64,000 nucleotides of DNA, from positions 460,457 to 524,456 of the forward strand of contig NZ_LT615227.1 of the NCBI RefSeq assembly GCF_900096755.1. The letters run 5' to 3'. Positions 49,584-59,615 of the stretch are shown one piece after another. Position numbers and translations under genes: made by a program. Below the pieces are notes generated by a model. The model was not told the DNA's origin, did not search any database, and saw only the letters and a list, made by a program, of their open reading frames with translations. The DNA is from Polynucleobacter necessarius. GTDB lineage: Bacteria; Pseudomonadota; Gammaproteobacteria; Burkholderiales; Burkholderiaceae. Every line of letters begins with the position of its first letter. Position 1 is the first letter of the stretch.

Positions 49584-50404
49584 TGAGGGCAAAAATAAGT
49601 GGACCGCTGCCCCTGCACAATTTGTGCAATCGGCGTTTTACAAATCTTGCACGGCAAACCTTTGCGATCGTAGACTTTGGTTTGCATCATGAAGTGACCA
49701 GGATCGCCTTCACTGTTTACAAAATCTTTTAAAGAACTTCCGCCTGCATCAATTGCTTTTTTGAGAATATGTCTTACCGCAGCTGCCAAACGCATACACT
49801 GCGGACGCGTCAGCTTACCAGCCGCTTTTGCAGGATGAATGCCCGCATCAAACAAACTTTCTGAGCAATAGATATTGCCAACCCCGACGACAGCCTGACC
49901 CGCCAACAAAAACTGCTTCACAGCCAAGCTTCGCTTACGAGAGAATTGATACAAAATATCAGTGCCCTTATCGCCTGCAAATTCAGATGCGAATGGTTCC
50001 ACTCCAAGCTTTTGCAATAAGGGATTCTTTTCAACGGGTCCTTTTGTTTTTGGATGCCACAAGACTGCGCCAAATTTTCGGGGATCATGCAAACGCAAAC
50101 TCAATCTACCAAATTCAAAAATCACGCGATCATGGGTTTTTAAAGCCTCACTACTTGGCAAGACTCGTAAGGTTCCCGTCATACCCAAATGAATCAGCAA
50201 ATGGCCCGTATCCATCTCCAACAGCAAGTACTTTCCTCGTCTTTGGATGGATTGCACTTTTTGCCCTGGGAGGGTTTTTGGCAAGCTACTGGGCACAGGC
50301 CAGCGCAAGCGACCATCTAGCACTTTGACGGCGCTTACTTTCTTACCCTCAAGATGTGGGGCAATTCCGAGACGAGTGACTTCTACTTCAGGAAGTTCTG
50401 GCAT
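49568..50404 (-). CDS. mutM: Formamidopyrimidine-DNA glycosylase (Fpg/MutM)
   Basis: MutM excises 8-oxoG opposite C and nicks the site. N-terminal catalytic Pro2/Glu3 (MPELPEVEVTRLGI), conserved Lys in the RRGKYLLLEM region, LGMTGTLRV, and a C-terminal zinc finger with CKICKTPI and TYFCPQCQKR. 278 residues. It sits with mutY, giving a compact oxidised-guanine repair pair. Confidence 0.95.
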   Translation of the reverse strand: MPELPEVEVTRLGIAPHLEGKKVSAVKVLDGRLRWPVPSSLPKTLPGQKVQSIQRRGKYLLLEMDTGHLLIHLGMTGTLRVLPSSEALKTHDRVIFEFGRLSLRLHDPRKFGAVLWHPKTKGPVEKNPLLQKLGVEPFASEFAGDKGTDILYQFSRKRSLAVKQFLLAGQAVVGVGNIYCSESLFDAGIHPAKAAGKLTRPQCMRLAAAVRHILKKAIDAGGSSLKDFVNSEGDPGHFMMQTKVYDRKGLPCKICKTPIAQIVQGQRSTYFCPQCQKR

Positions 50405-50439
50405 AAATGGATTGTAGATTCGCGGATTAGAATGTGCTT

Positions 50440-51927
50440 ATGAGCAAATTCCTACTCAAACCCTTTTTGAAGGTATTGGCCTTTGCAACGCTCGCTGGGG
50501 GCGCCCTCTTATCCGCGCCCGCTAACGCCCAGACAAACGCCATCCAGACGGGCGAAGCAATCTTTGAGGTACTCGCATCTGAGATTGCACTACAACGGGG
50601 TGAAGCGGGCCTGGCGTACAACACCTATATGGAAATGGCGCGCCAATATCAAGACCCGAGACTGGCACAGCGAGCAATGGAAATTGCGATCGCCGGCGGG
50701 TCCCCGGACCTCGCTTTACATGCCGCCAAGTCTTGGGATGAGCTCTCCCCACCCAATCAAACCAAACCCAAAGAGGTGTTGGTCACCCTTCTAGTGCTAA
50801 GCGGTCGCTGGAATGATGCTGTTAAGCCAGGTATTGCATTGCTGCGCCAGCAAAATCCAGCGCAACAAGAAAACACCCTCCTGCAATTACAAGCGCTCCT
50901 TGCTAAGGCAAAAGATGAGTCTGAGGCAATGCGTGCATTCTATGAAATTACCTCCACTGCAAAACCCCAGCCTAAAGATTTGGGTCTGCTGTATACCTAT
51001 GCCATGTCTGCCGAAAAAGCAGGCCACATTGATGTCATGGAAAAAACATTGCGTGAAATTTTGCGCAGAAATCCTAACGATGCAAATTCTCTTAATGCAT
51101 TGGGTTATTCATTAGCAGATCGCAACCTCAAATTACCAGAGGCATTCACACTCATCAGCAAGGCACACCAAGTCGCCCCAAAAGATGCATTCATTTTGGA
51201 TAGCTTGGGCTGGGTCAATTTTCGTATGGGGAAAAATGCGCTTGCACTAGAGCAATTACAACAAGCATTTTCCATGAAGCCGGAGGCAGATATTGCTGCG
51301 CACCTTGGTGAGGTGTTGTGGACAATGAATCGTCGTAGCGAAGCTGAAGATATGTGGCGTCAAGGTCAAAAAATAGATGCCAACAACTCCACTCTAAAAG
51401 AAACTTTGCAGCGCTTAAAGCCTGATTGGTCAAACACAAATCAAGCCGCGAATGGCGCATGGGATGGTCGTTTTGCAGTCAAGGTCACGGGGCTTACAGA
51501 CAGTCAGAACCAAGGTGGATCTGGCGGCTTTACCTTAACGCAAGAGTCTTTAAAAGATATCTTAGAAATTCGCAATCCAATGGGTGGCTCTATTGCAAAA
51601 ATTACCATTACGCCAGGCGAAGCAACGCTTGAGCGCGACGGTCAGGTAGTAACTGCAGTGGATGCAGACACCTTGGTACAAAACACCCTTGGCCTTCCAT
51701 TACCAGCACGTGGCCTATCAAACTGGTTAAGGGGTGAGACTCGACCAGGTAGCGAAGCAAGTGTTGAACAAAATGCTAAAGGACAGGTCAGCAAAATTAG
51801 TCAGGATGGCTGGAGTCTGGCTTATATCTGGAGCAACTCCAATCGTCTCGATAAGCTCACTATGACTCGTAGCTCTAATATTGGGTCTATTGATATTCGT
51901 CTAGTACTTGATCATCCGAATGAGTAA
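50440..51927 (+). CDS. Periplasmic TPR protein fused to a LolB domain
   Basis: 495 residues. Signal peptide (FLKVLAFATLAGGALLSAPANA, type I; no lipobox Cys), then TPR-like helical repeats to about 325 (NDANSLNALGYSLADRNLKL, AFILDSLGWVNFRMGKNALA), then a domain of about 150 residues matching LolB: GAWDGRFAVKVTG, LEIRNPMGGSIAKITITPGE, LVQNTLGLPLPARGLSNWLRG. In related bacteria (e.g. Burkholderia, Ralstonia) a TPR gene and a separate lipoprotein lolB stand between mutM and ispE; here they form one frame and the LolB part has no lipid anchor of its own. LolB receives lipoproteins from LolA and inserts them in the outer membrane. It overlaps ispE by 8 nt. Confidence 0.82.
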   Translation: MSKFLLKPFLKVLAFATLAGGALLSAPANAQTNAIQTGEAIFEVLASEIALQRGEAGLAYNTYMEMARQYQDPRLAQRAMEIAIAGGSPDLALHAAKSWDELSPPNQTKPKEVLVTLLVLSGRWNDAVKPGIALLRQQNPAQQENTLLQLQALLAKAKDESEAMRAFYEITSTAKPQPKDLGLLYTYAMSAEKAGHIDVMEKTLREILRRNPNDANSLNALGYSLADRNLKLPEAFTLISKAHQVAPKDAFILDSLGWVNFRMGKNALALEQLQQAFSMKPEADIAAHLGEVLWTMNRRSEAEDMWRQGQKIDANNSTLKETLQRLKPDWSNTNQAANGAWDGRFAVKVTGLTDSQNQGGSGGFTLTQESLKDILEIRNPMGGSIAKITITPGEATLERDGQVVTAVDADTLVQNTLGLPLPARGLSNWLRGETRPGSEASVEQNAKGQVSKISQDGWSLAYIWSNSNRLDKLTMTRSSNIGSIDIRLVLDHPNE

Positions 51928-52810
51928 TGAAAATTTAAATTCGGATTACTTATCACTCCGCTCCCCAGCGAAGCTCAATCTATTTCTGCACATTGTTGGT
52001 CGTAAACCAGATGGCTATCACTTGCTGCAATCTGTTTTTCAACTGATTGACTGGTGCGACACGATTACCTTAAAACGCATTTCACAAAATGAAGTGCGTC
52101 GAATAAATCCAATTCCTGGCGCTTTACCCGAAGATGATTTGGTGGTGCGCGCAGCAAATCTATTAAAAGATTTTTGCAAGACAGATGTCGGCGTAGAAAT
52201 TGATGTCAAAAAAGAAATTCCCATGGGAGCTGGAATGGGAGGCGGATCCTCGAATGCTGCCACCACACTGATTGGTCTGAATGCCCTTTGGAATCTTAAG
52301 CTTGATAAAGAGACCCTCTGCAATCTGGGCTTAAAGCTTGGAGCAGATGTGCCATTTTTCATCTTTGGCCAAAATGCATTTGTGGAGGGTATCGGCGAGA
52401 AAATTCAAGAAATTGCCCTTGAAAAACGTGACTTTTTGGTTATTTTCCCCAATCAAGGCATTCCTACCGTAGGTATTTTTCAAGACCCTGAATTGACCCG
52501 AGATCATGCTCAGATTACAATTGATGGCTTTCTTGCATCGTCATGGTCGGATCTGACGAATGATTGTCAGGCTGTAGCGATGCGGATTTGTCCTGAAGTG
52601 AAGCAAGCTTTGGATTGGATTACCCAGGCAGTACCGGGCTCAGCGCCCCGAATGTCTGGCTCTGGAAGTAGTGTTTTTGCCGTCTTAGACCCTAAGATCG
52701 ACACCGCGAAACTGGAAAATCTTTTGCAAAATCTTCCTAAAGGATGGGTAGGTCGGGTTGTTCGGAGGCTAAATAAAAATCCCGCTTACAATTTGATTTC
52801 TTCAGATTGA
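51920..52810 (+). CDS. ispE: 4-diphosphocytidyl-2-C-methyl-D-erythritol kinase
   Basis: IspE is the GHMP kinase of the MEP isoprenoid pathway. RSPAKLNLFLHIVGRKPDGYH at the N-terminus, GHMP motif PMGAGMGGGSSNAATTL, C-terminal RMSGSGSSVFAVL. About 296 residues from the ATG at 51920, which overlaps the TPR-LolB stop. The frame opens farther upstream at a TTG (51908), not preferred. Confidence 0.94.
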   Translation: MSNENLNSDYLSLRSPAKLNLFLHIVGRKPDGYHLLQSVFQLIDWCDTITLKRISQNEVRRINPIPGALPEDDLVVRAANLLKDFCKTDVGVEIDVKKEIPMGAGMGGGSSNAATTLIGLNALWNLKLDKETLCNLGLKLGADVPFFIFGQNAFVEGIGEKIQEIALEKRDFLVIFPNQGIPTVGIFQDPELTRDHAQITIDGFLASSWSDLTNDCQAVAMRICPEVKQALDWITQAVPGSAPRMSGSGSSVFAVLDPKIDTAKLENLLQNLPKGWVGRVVRRLNKNPAYNLISSD

Positions 52811-52815
52811 CCTGT

Positions 52816-52892
52816 AGGGGAATCGCCAAGCTGGTTAAGGCACTGGATTTTGATTCCAGCATGCGAAGGTTCGAATCCTTCTTCCCCTGCCA
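52816..52892 (+). tRNA. tRNA-Gln (anticodon TTG)
   Basis: 77 nt including encoded CCA. Acceptor AGGGGAA/TTCCCCT; anticodon stem CTGGA/TCCAG with loop TTTTGAT giving TTG; T-loop GGTTCGAATCC. Located between ispE and prs, as usual in the order. Confidence 0.95.
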
Positions 52893-52946
52893 AATACTGT
52901 AGAAACGACAAAGATAACCTTTTGACCCCTCAATACCCTTAAGACT

Positions 52947-53912
52947 ATGTCCTCCATAAACGCTGATTTACTGACACTTTTCACAGGCAACGCAAATCCC
53001 GTTTTGGCTGAGGCTGTAGCCAAAGAACTCAAACTCCCAATGGGGAAAGCCTTTGTTGGCCGCTTCTCTGATGGTGAGATCCAAGTAGAAATTCAAGAAA
53101 ACGTCCGCGGCAAGAATGTCGTGGTGATTCAATCAACCTGTGCGCCAACAAACGACAGTTTGATGGAACTCATGATCATGATTGATGCCCTTAAACGAGC
53201 ATCTGCAAGCCGCGTAACCGCAGTGATTCCTTACTTCGGTTACGCCCGTCAAGACCGCCGCCCTCGTTCCGCCCGTGTTGCGATCTCTGCGCGCATTGTG
53301 GCAAACATGCTGCAATCGGTTGCCGGTATTGAGCGCGTACTGACAATGGATCTTCATGCCGACCAAATTCAGGGCTTTTTCGACATTCCAGTAGACAACA
53401 TCTACGCTTCCCCAGTGCTATTGGCTGACCTGCAGGCTCAGAAGACTCAAAAAGACCTCATCATCGTCTCCCCTGATATTGGTGGCGTAGTGCGCGCCCG
53501 TGCGATGGCCAAGCAATTGGGCACCGATTTGGCAATTATTGATAAACGCCGCCCTAAAGCTAACGTCTCCGAAGTAATGCACCTCATCGGCGAAGTAGAA
53601 GGCCGTCATTGCGTCATCATGGATGACATCATCGATACCGGTGGAACCCTCTGTAAAGCTGCTGAGGCGCTTAAAGAGCGCGGCGCTAAGGGCGTTACCG
53701 CCTACTGTACTCACGCAGTCCTCTCAGGCGGTGCTGTGGCCCGTATTGCGGCCTCTAAATTGGATGAGTTGGTTGTTACCGACACCATTCCCCTGACCCC
53801 AGAGGCAATGAAAGTAAGCAAAATTCGTCAATTGACTGTAGCCCCCCTGTTGGCCGAGACCCTATCGCGCATCAGCAAAGGCGATTCAGTCATGTCCATG
53901 TTCGCCGAATAA
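52947..53912 (+). CDS. prs: Ribose-phosphate pyrophosphokinase
   Basis: Prs makes PRPP from ribose-5-phosphate and ATP. 321 residues: [18 protein letters not shown], flexible ATP loop [19 protein letters not shown], and the PRPP site [20 protein letters not shown]. Intact and highly conserved. Confidence 0.97.
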   Translation: MSSINADLLTLFTGNANPVLAEAVAKELKLPMGKAFVGRFSDGEIQVEIQENVRGKNVVVIQSTCAPTNDSLMELMIMIDALKRASASRVTAVIPYFGYARQDRRPRSARVAISARIVANMLQSVAGIERVLTMDLHADQIQGFFDIPVDNIYASPVLLADLQAQKTQKDLIIVSPDIGGVVRARAMAKQLGTDLAIIDKRRPKANVSEVMHLIGEVEGRHCVIMDDIIDTGGTLCKAAEALKERGAKGVTAYCTHAVLSGGAVARIAASKLDELVVTDTIPLTPEAMKVSKIRQLTVAPLLAETLSRISKGDSVMSMFAE

Positions 53913-53988
53913 GCAAAAAAACGCTGTTTTATACCCCGTTTTTTGGCAGTTCCAAGCCTTTTCTAGGCAAAAACACCCTTTCCCACGA

Positions 53989-53994
53989 TATAAT
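53989..53994 (+). promoter_or_regulatory. Possible -10 box for rplY
   Basis: A perfect TATAAT lies 57 nt before the rplY ATG. No clear -35 is visible 16-18 nt upstream. Confidence 0.4.
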
Positions 53995-54050
53995 CGAAGG
54001 CTTTTCTGTTTGGTCGCGAACGGAAATTAACCTTAACTAGGGAATTAATT

Positions 54051-54695
54051 ATGAAAGTAGTAGCTTTTGAAAGAAGCGTACAGGGAACGGGTGCGAGCCG
54101 CCGTCTGCGCAATGCCGGAAAAACTCCAGGCATCGTTTACGGTAGTAAAGATCCAGCCTTGGTCATTGAGTTAGACCATAACGCGTTATTCCATGCTCTC
54201 CGCAAGGAAGCATTCCACTCATCCATTTTGGATTTGGAAATTGGCGGCAAAACACAAAAAGTGTTGTTGCGCGATTACCAGATGCATCCATTTAAGCCAT
54301 TGGTATTGCACATTGACTTCCAGCGCGTATCCGCAACTGAGAAAGTTCACATGCGCGTTCCATTGCACTTCACAAACGCTGACACTTCAGACGCAGTGAA
54401 ATTGCAAGGCGCAGTTGTTAGCCGCATCGCTACTGAACTCGAAGTATCTTGCTTACCTGCAGACCTGCCAGAGTTCATTGAAGTGGACTTACAGAAAATT
54501 GAAGTGGGTCACTCTATTCACGCTAAAGACATCGCATTACCAAAAGGCGTTAGCTTGGTAATGCATGTTGAGCAAGAGAACCCAGTGCTTGCAAACGCAC
54601 GTTTCCCAGCAGTTAAAGCTGCTGAGCCTACAGATGCGCCTGCTGCACCAGCTGCTGAAGCACCTGCTGCTGAAGCACCAAAGGATAAAGCTTAA
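54051..54695 (+). CDS. rplY: 50S ribosomal protein L25/Ctc
   Basis: L25 binds 5S rRNA. Long (Ctc-type) form of 214 residues: N-terminal L25 domain ([40 protein letters not shown]), C-terminal TL5-like beta domain, and an Ala/Pro/Glu-rich repetitive tail ([16 protein letters not shown]). A terminator follows. Confidence 0.95.
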   Translation: MKVVAFERSVQGTGASRRLRNAGKTPGIVYGSKDPALVIELDHNALFHALRKEAFHSSILDLEIGGKTQKVLLRDYQMHPFKPLVLHIDFQRVSATEKVHMRVPLHFTNADTSDAVKLQGAVVSRIATELEVSCLPADLPEFIEVDLQKIEVGHSIHAKDIALPKGVSLVMHVEQENPVLANARFPAVKAAEPTDAPAAPAAEAPAAEAPKDKA

Positions 54696-54721
54696 TTATT
54701 TAGCTAAATTGCTTGTACTGG

Positions 54722-54747
54722 AAGGCCTGCGCAAGCGGGCCTTTTTT
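54722..54747 (+). terminator. Rho-independent terminator of rplY
   Basis: AAGGCCTGC and GCGGGCCTT pair (one G-U) around GCAA, followed by TTTT. Located 27 nt past the rplY stop. Confidence 0.85.
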
Positions 54748-54806
54748 ATTGCCCCAAGTTTTCATTCTTTTTTGGCGAAATACTTTTATATCTTTAAACT
54801 CTCGAT

Positions 54807-55400
54807 ATGACTAAATTAATTGTTGGCCTAGGCAATCCTGGAGATGAGCATGAAGAAGATCGGCACAATGCTGGCTTCTGGTTCGTTGACGCGCTGGCAA
54901 AACAATTAAACACTCGCTTTGAAACTGAAAAACGCTTCCATGGAAAAGTTGCAAAAGCAAAGTGGGAAGGTGAAGACCTCTTTCTACTCAAGCCAAGCAC
55001 TTATATGAATCTCAGTGGACAAGCTGTTGGCGCTCTATGTCGCTTTCACAAAATTACACCTGCAGATATTTTGGTAGTTCAAGATGAGCTTGATCTCAAG
55101 CCCGGGACTGCACGCCTAAAGCTAGGCGGGGGGGGCACTGGTGGTCACAATGGCCTCAAAGATATTCAGGCGCATTTAAGCACTCCTGATTACTGGCGCT
55201 TACGTCTTGGTATTGGTCACCCAAGAGATTTGGCCGGTGACGGTCGACCCATGGATGTTGCTGATTACGTCTTACGCAGACCACAATTGGCCGAACAAAA
55301 ACTCATCGATGCCAGCATAGAAAATGGCTTGCAAAGCTTGCCAATCTTCTTAAAGGGCGACACCCAAACTGCCATGATGGAGCTGCACTCCAAGAGATAA
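54807..55400 (+). CDS. pth: Peptidyl-tRNA hydrolase
   Basis: Pth recycles peptidyl-tRNA. 197 residues: LIVGLGNPGDEHEEDRHNAG with the catalytic His, KPSTYMNLSGQAVG, and GGTGGHNGLKDIQAHL. The rplY-pth order is conserved. Converges with the ferredoxin gene. Confidence 0.95.
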   Translation: MTKLIVGLGNPGDEHEEDRHNAGFWFVDALAKQLNTRFETEKRFHGKVAKAKWEGEDLFLLKPSTYMNLSGQAVGALCRFHKITPADILVVQDELDLKPGTARLKLGGGGTGGHNGLKDIQAHLSTPDYWRLRLGIGHPRDLAGDGRPMDVADYVLRRPQLAEQKLIDASIENGLQSLPIFLKGDTQTAMMELHSKR

Positions 55401-55417
55401 GGAAATGAAGCGCTCAG

Positions 55418-55687
<270 letters not shown>

Positions 55688-55700
55688 TTACTCGCTAGCC

Positions 55701-56198
55701 TTATTCTTTGTTCTGAGCGCCAGAGGCGATCTTTTCTACCAGCCATTTTTCAACGGATGGAAATACAAACTTGCTGACGTCTCCACCCATGGAGGCGATC
55801 TCACGCACAAAGGTACCAGAGATAAATTGGTATTGATCTGATGGCGTTAAAAATAATGTTTCAACATCTGGCAAAAGATATCTATTCATGCCGGCCATCT
55901 GGAATTCATACTCAAAGTCAGAGACCGCGCGCAAACCGCGCACAATCACGCACGCATTATGCTCACGCGCAAAATCTTTTAGGAGGCCAGAAAATCCAAC
56001 AACCTTGACGTTGGAGTAATGACCAAGCACTTCTTTTGTAATATCAATACGCTCTTGCAATGTAAAGAATGGGCGCTTGCTACGACTATCAGCCACACCA
56101 ACAATGAGCTCTTTAAAAATGCTGGATGCGCGACGAACCAAATCCTCGTGACCACGGGTAAATGGATCAAATGTTCCGGGATATACAGCGACAGTCAT
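55701..56198 (-). CDS. coaD: Phosphopantetheine adenylyltransferase
   Basis: CoaD makes dephospho-CoA, the fourth step from pantothenate. 165 residues: [20 protein letters not shown] carries the TxGH-type nucleotidyl site; [20 protein letters not shown] and SSTFVRE-like [15 protein letters not shown] complete the signature. 16 nt upstream of the ferredoxin gene and 36 nt downstream of rsmD. Confidence 0.96.
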   Translation of the reverse strand: MTVAVYPGTFDPFTRGHEDLVRRASSIFKELIVGVADSRSKRPFFTLQERIDITKEVLGHYSNVKVVGFSGLLKDFAREHNACVIVRGLRAVSDFEYEFQMAGMNRYLLPDVETLFLTPSDQYQFISGTFVREIASMGGDVSKFVFPSVEKWLVEKIASGAQNKE

Positions 56199-56234
56199 AA
56201 CTCTCCTAGGGCTTTATCAGCTACAGGCAAGAGT

Positions 56235-56876
56235 TTAGCCTCTTCCACCTCGAAATAGACAGGCCTTTACCTGGCCTGCCTCTAAGTATTTTCCACAATG
56301 CCAGTCTGGCAGTAGGGTCTCAACCTCCTCGCGTGTGCAAGTAGTAGAGGGAAATTCAACATAAATACCGCCTCCAGAAGAGTCATCACATACTCTGCCC
56401 GCCTCAATGACCACTTGATCAAATAGGCTGGTCTCTTGGAAGGGTGGATCAATAAAAATTAAATTGCTAGATCGATCCGCCTGTTGTTTTAGATACTCCA
56501 AGCTATCCCTATGCAGTATCTCAACGATTCCAGAAGCAGGGGAAGACTGCAATAACGCAAAATTTGTTTTTAGGCTTGCATGTGCCTTTTTATCTTTTTC
56601 TAACAGCACCACTAAATCAGAGCCTCTTGAAGCGGCCTCAAAACCCAAGGCGCCGGTTCCCGCAAAAAGATCAAGGCAACGCAATCCAGTTAAATCTTGC
56701 CCAAGCCAATTGAATAATGTTTCTCGAATACGATCCGTGGTGGGGCGCAAACCTGGAAGATCAACTACAGTTAGCAAGCGGCTGCGCCAATTACCGCCAA
56801 TGATGCGAATCTTTTTGGATGGCTCAGTCTTTGGGCTCTTAATAGGCTTATTTATTTTGGGCTCCCAATACAACAA
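56235..56876 (-). CDS. rsmD: 16S rRNA (guanine966-N2)-methyltransferase RsmD, start codon uncertain
   Basis: RsmD methylates G966 of 16S rRNA. The body is intact: RIIGGNWRSRLLTV, DRIRETLFNWLG, SAM motif CLDLFAGTGALGFEAASRGS, catalytic NLIFIDPPFQ. The problem is initiation. No ATG or GTG precedes the conserved part. GGGAG (63-67 within 56863-56867) sits 6 nt before ATA at 56853-56855, which would give INKPIKSPK; that looks like a former ATG. The only standard codon upstream is a TTG at 56876 inside the M16 gene. Coordinates use that TTG. A weak AUA start is possible. Confidence 0.82.
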   Translation of the reverse strand: MLYWEPKINKPIKSPKTEPSKKIRIIGGNWRSRLLTVVDLPGLRPTTDRIRETLFNWLGQDLTGLRCLDLFAGTGALGFEAASRGSDLVVLLEKDKKAHASLKTNFALLQSSPASGIVEILHRDSLEYLKQQADRSSNLIFIDPPFQETSLFDQVVIEAGRVCDDSSGGGIYVEFPSTTCTREEVETLLPDWHCGKYLEAGQVKACLFRGGRG

Positions 56877-58185
56877 TCTTCATGCGATCCATTGCAAGAT
56901 ACTTTTGGAAAGCGGCTTTTACTTGCTCCAAAGTCACCGCCTCAACTTGCTTAGTCCAAATCTCCATCGCATCGAGCGGCAAATTATTCCAAGCAATCGA
57001 TGAAACGTTATCAAGCAACTTACGATTGTTATCAATTCGCAATGGATAACCATTCACTAGATTTGCTTTAGCGGCAAGTAACTCTGCTGGTGTAGGGCCA
57101 TCTGCAATAAATTGCGCAATGGTCGAACTCATTACCTCAAGCGCTAAGGCGCCCTGATCACTCTTGGTCTGCAGGCCTGCTTGAAAAATACCAGTGTCCT
57201 TGCCGGGAGCAAAGTAACTAAATACGCTATATGCCAAACCGCGTTTTTCGCGCACCTCTGACATTAAGCGAGATACAAAACCTCCACCACCCAAAACATA
57301 GTTACCCACCATTAAAGGAAAGTAATCGGGATTATTGCGTGTCACCGCCGTCATACCCATTGCAATGTGGGCTTGCTGCGAATCAAACGGAATTTGAATC
57401 TCTCTCTGCCTTAAAGGCTCAACAGGTGATCGCATGAACTCTGGAAGACTCGCAACAGATGCGCCTGTTTGTGGGATCTGCTTGAGTAAGGCCTGCACAA
57501 TTTCATTGGCTTGAGTACGATCAACATCGCCAACAATACTTACGATCATGCGATCGCCACGATAAAACTGCTTGTGAAACTGCGTTAAATCCGCAGCACT
57601 AACTGCGGCAACTGTCTTCACAGTTGGAGCATTAGCTAACGGGTAACTCCCATAAACTGATTTTTTAAACTGTCGTTCAAGAACAAATTCTGGCTTTGTT
57701 TCCGCCTCTAGCAAGCTGGTAATAGTTCTTTGTTTTTCGCGCTCGACAATTTTGGGATCGTATGTTGGTGCACTCAACATTGCGGATGCCAGTTCAACCG
57801 CTCTATCACGCAAATCTTTTCTGCTTAAGCTACGAATGCGCAATATTGCGCGCTCATCACCCACCGATAAACCAATATTGGCACCCAAATCTGCGATTTC
57901 ATCAGCAATTTGTGCCTCACTAAGGGCGCCCTTACTGCCTCGCGCCCCATAATGCATCAGGCCTGCAGTCATATCTGCCAACCCGCTCTTGCCCACAGGA
58001 TCGTACCGATCTCCAGCATCAATACTGATCTCGATATCCACCATAGGCAAAGCTTTGGTTTGCACTAAATATGCTTTTGCACCTTTATAAGAATCTAGTG
58101 GCTCAATCGGCAAGATTGCATGAGCGAAGCCCACGTGAGCAACAGCTACCCAAAATATCAGAGCGCATTTATTGAGAGCTTTCAT
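56848..58185 (-). CDS. M16-family peptidase subunit without zinc motif
   Basis: 445 residues with a signal peptide and the M16 fold (MKALNKCALIFWVAVAHVGF, then LPMVDIEISIDAGDRYDPVG). The HxxEH site is replaced (GLADMTAGLMHYG), so it is the non-catalytic partner, as in two-subunit M16 proteases (PqqL-like pairs). The C-terminal half retains GGGGFVSRLMSEVREKRGLAYS, the conserved arginine/tyrosine region. Overlaps the stop/start of the catalytic subunit at 58185. Confidence 0.85.
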   Translation of the reverse strand: MKALNKCALIFWVAVAHVGFAHAILPIEPLDSYKGAKAYLVQTKALPMVDIEISIDAGDRYDPVGKSGLADMTAGLMHYGARGSKGALSEAQIADEIADLGANIGLSVGDERAILRIRSLSRKDLRDRAVELASAMLSAPTYDPKIVEREKQRTITSLLEAETKPEFVLERQFKKSVYGSYPLANAPTVKTVAAVSAADLTQFHKQFYRGDRMIVSIVGDVDRTQANEIVQALLKQIPQTGASVASLPEFMRSPVEPLRQREIQIPFDSQQAHIAMGMTAVTRNNPDYFPLMVGNYVLGGGGFVSRLMSEVREKRGLAYSVFSYFAPGKDTGIFQAGLQTKSDQGALALEVMSSTIAQFIADGPTPAELLAAKANLVNGYPLRIDNNRKLLDNVSSIAWNNLPLDAMEIWTKQVEAVTLEQVKAAFQKYLAMDRMKIVVLGAQNK

Positions 58186-59552
58186 TATTTGCTCTTCTTA
58201 CTTGCAGCCGATTTACGCGCCTGCGGATCTAAAACAGCAATTGTTAAGCCCGAATCTACTAGATATTTTTTTGCAACCGCCTGCACCTGTTCTGGCGTGA
58301 TGGTTTGCATTTTCTCCAACATATAGTCTATGTCTTTCCAAGAAAATCCTGCCATTTCGGTGCTGCCAATTTCCATCGCCTGTCCGAAGATGGAATCACG
58401 CTTATAAATTTGTTCAGACAAGATGCGCACCTCTATTCGCTTAAGCTCAGACTCCAAGATCCCTTTTTGCTTTAGCTCATCGAGCGCTTTACGAATACTT
58501 GCCTGCGCTTGCTCAACGGTTTTTCCCTTAGCCATCGTCGCGCTAATTAAGAACAGTTCCGGCCCACGGGAGATCATGTCGTAGCCTACACCAACGTCAT
58601 TTACTACCTTTTCCTGTTTAACGAGTGTGCGATTTAAGCGGGCGTTGTCATAGCCGTCCAGAACGGCTGTCAGCAACTCCAAGGCATAGGGCTCAACATC
58701 ATCCAGCTTGCCAGGCTCAAGGCGCGGAGCTTTCCATGCCATAGCTAATTGCGCGCTATCTGCTGGCGCCTTTACCTGCACCTGTTTGATACCTTTTTGA
58801 GGGGGCTCTATTTGGGGCTTACGAACGGGCAACTCTTGTGCAGCAATTGCACCGTAGTATTTTTGTACCGCACTCAGAATTTGCTTGGGGTCCACATCAC
58901 CACTAATCACCACTGTTGCATTATTCGGCTTGTACCAACTGCGGTACCAATCACGCGCATCAGAAGCGGTCATATTCTGCAGATCATTCATCCAGCCGAC
59001 TACTGGATGACGATATGGAGAACTCATAAATGCAGTTGCCATCAGCGATTCATTAAGAAGGCTGCTTGGGTTATCTTCCGTCCGTAGACGACGCTCCTCC
59101 ATCACCACCTGGATTTCTTTTAAGAATTCCGCATCATCAAAATTAAGGTTAGACATTCGATCTGCCTCAAGCTTGATAACCTCTTCTAGTTTTGATTTTT
59201 CAACTTGTTGAAAGTACGCAGTGTAGTCACGTGAAGTGAATGCATTTTCGCGCCCACCTACAGCAGCAACTAAGCGTGAGAATTCGCCAGCCTTTACCTT
59301 GTGAGTGCCCTTAAACATCATATGCTCAAGCACATGGGCAACACCAGTGCGGCCATTTGTCTCATCCATGGATCCTGCGCGATACCAGACCATATGCGCT
59401 ACCGTTGGAGCGCGATGATCTTCTCTCACAATCAATTTGAGCCCATTACTCAATTGATATTCATGTGTATCTGGAGAATCACCAGTAGCTGCCCAGGATA
59501 TTTGGGCAAATAAGATGAATAAGAAGGAAATTCGAAGTAAATTGGAAAGCAT
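58185..59552 (-). CDS. M16-family zinc peptidase, catalytic subunit
   Basis: 455 residues, signal peptide (ISFLFILFAQISWAATGDS) then an N-terminal peptidase domain with the inverted zinc motif HVLEHMMFKG and downstream Glu region VIKLEADRMSN; C-terminal domain with NARLNRTLVKQEKVVNDVGV. Probably periplasmic and acts with the neighbouring non-catalytic subunit; substrate unknown. Divergent from ftsY. Confidence 0.88.
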   Translation of the reverse strand: MLSNLLRISFLFILFAQISWAATGDSPDTHEYQLSNGLKLIVREDHRAPTVAHMVWYRAGSMDETNGRTGVAHVLEHMMFKGTHKVKAGEFSRLVAAVGGRENAFTSRDYTAYFQQVEKSKLEEVIKLEADRMSNLNFDDAEFLKEIQVVMEERRLRTEDNPSSLLNESLMATAFMSSPYRHPVVGWMNDLQNMTASDARDWYRSWYKPNNATVVISGDVDPKQILSAVQKYYGAIAAQELPVRKPQIEPPQKGIKQVQVKAPADSAQLAMAWKAPRLEPGKLDDVEPYALELLTAVLDGYDNARLNRTLVKQEKVVNDVGVGYDMISRGPELFLISATMAKGKTVEQAQASIRKALDELKQKGILESELKRIEVRILSEQIYKRDSIFGQAMEIGSTEMAGFSWKDIDYMLEKMQTITPEQVQAVAKKYLVDSGLTIAVLDPQARKSAASKKSK

Positions 59553-59615
59553 CTGCTAAATCACCATACCTTAAGAATTAAATTGATAAGATGCATATTT
59601 TAAATTGTATCAATT

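Noticed and set aside
49828..50328. 166-codon open frame opposite mutM
   Set aside because: mutM has all catalytic motifs; the plus-strand frame has none.
56464..57003. 179-codon open frame opposite rsmD and the M16 gene
   Set aside because: Spans two real genes on the other strand and lacks any domain.
59581..59615. Inverted repeat AATTGATA ... TATCAATT just before ftsY
   Set aside because: Short, AT-rich arms 19 nt apart in an AT-rich divergent promoter; likely by chance.
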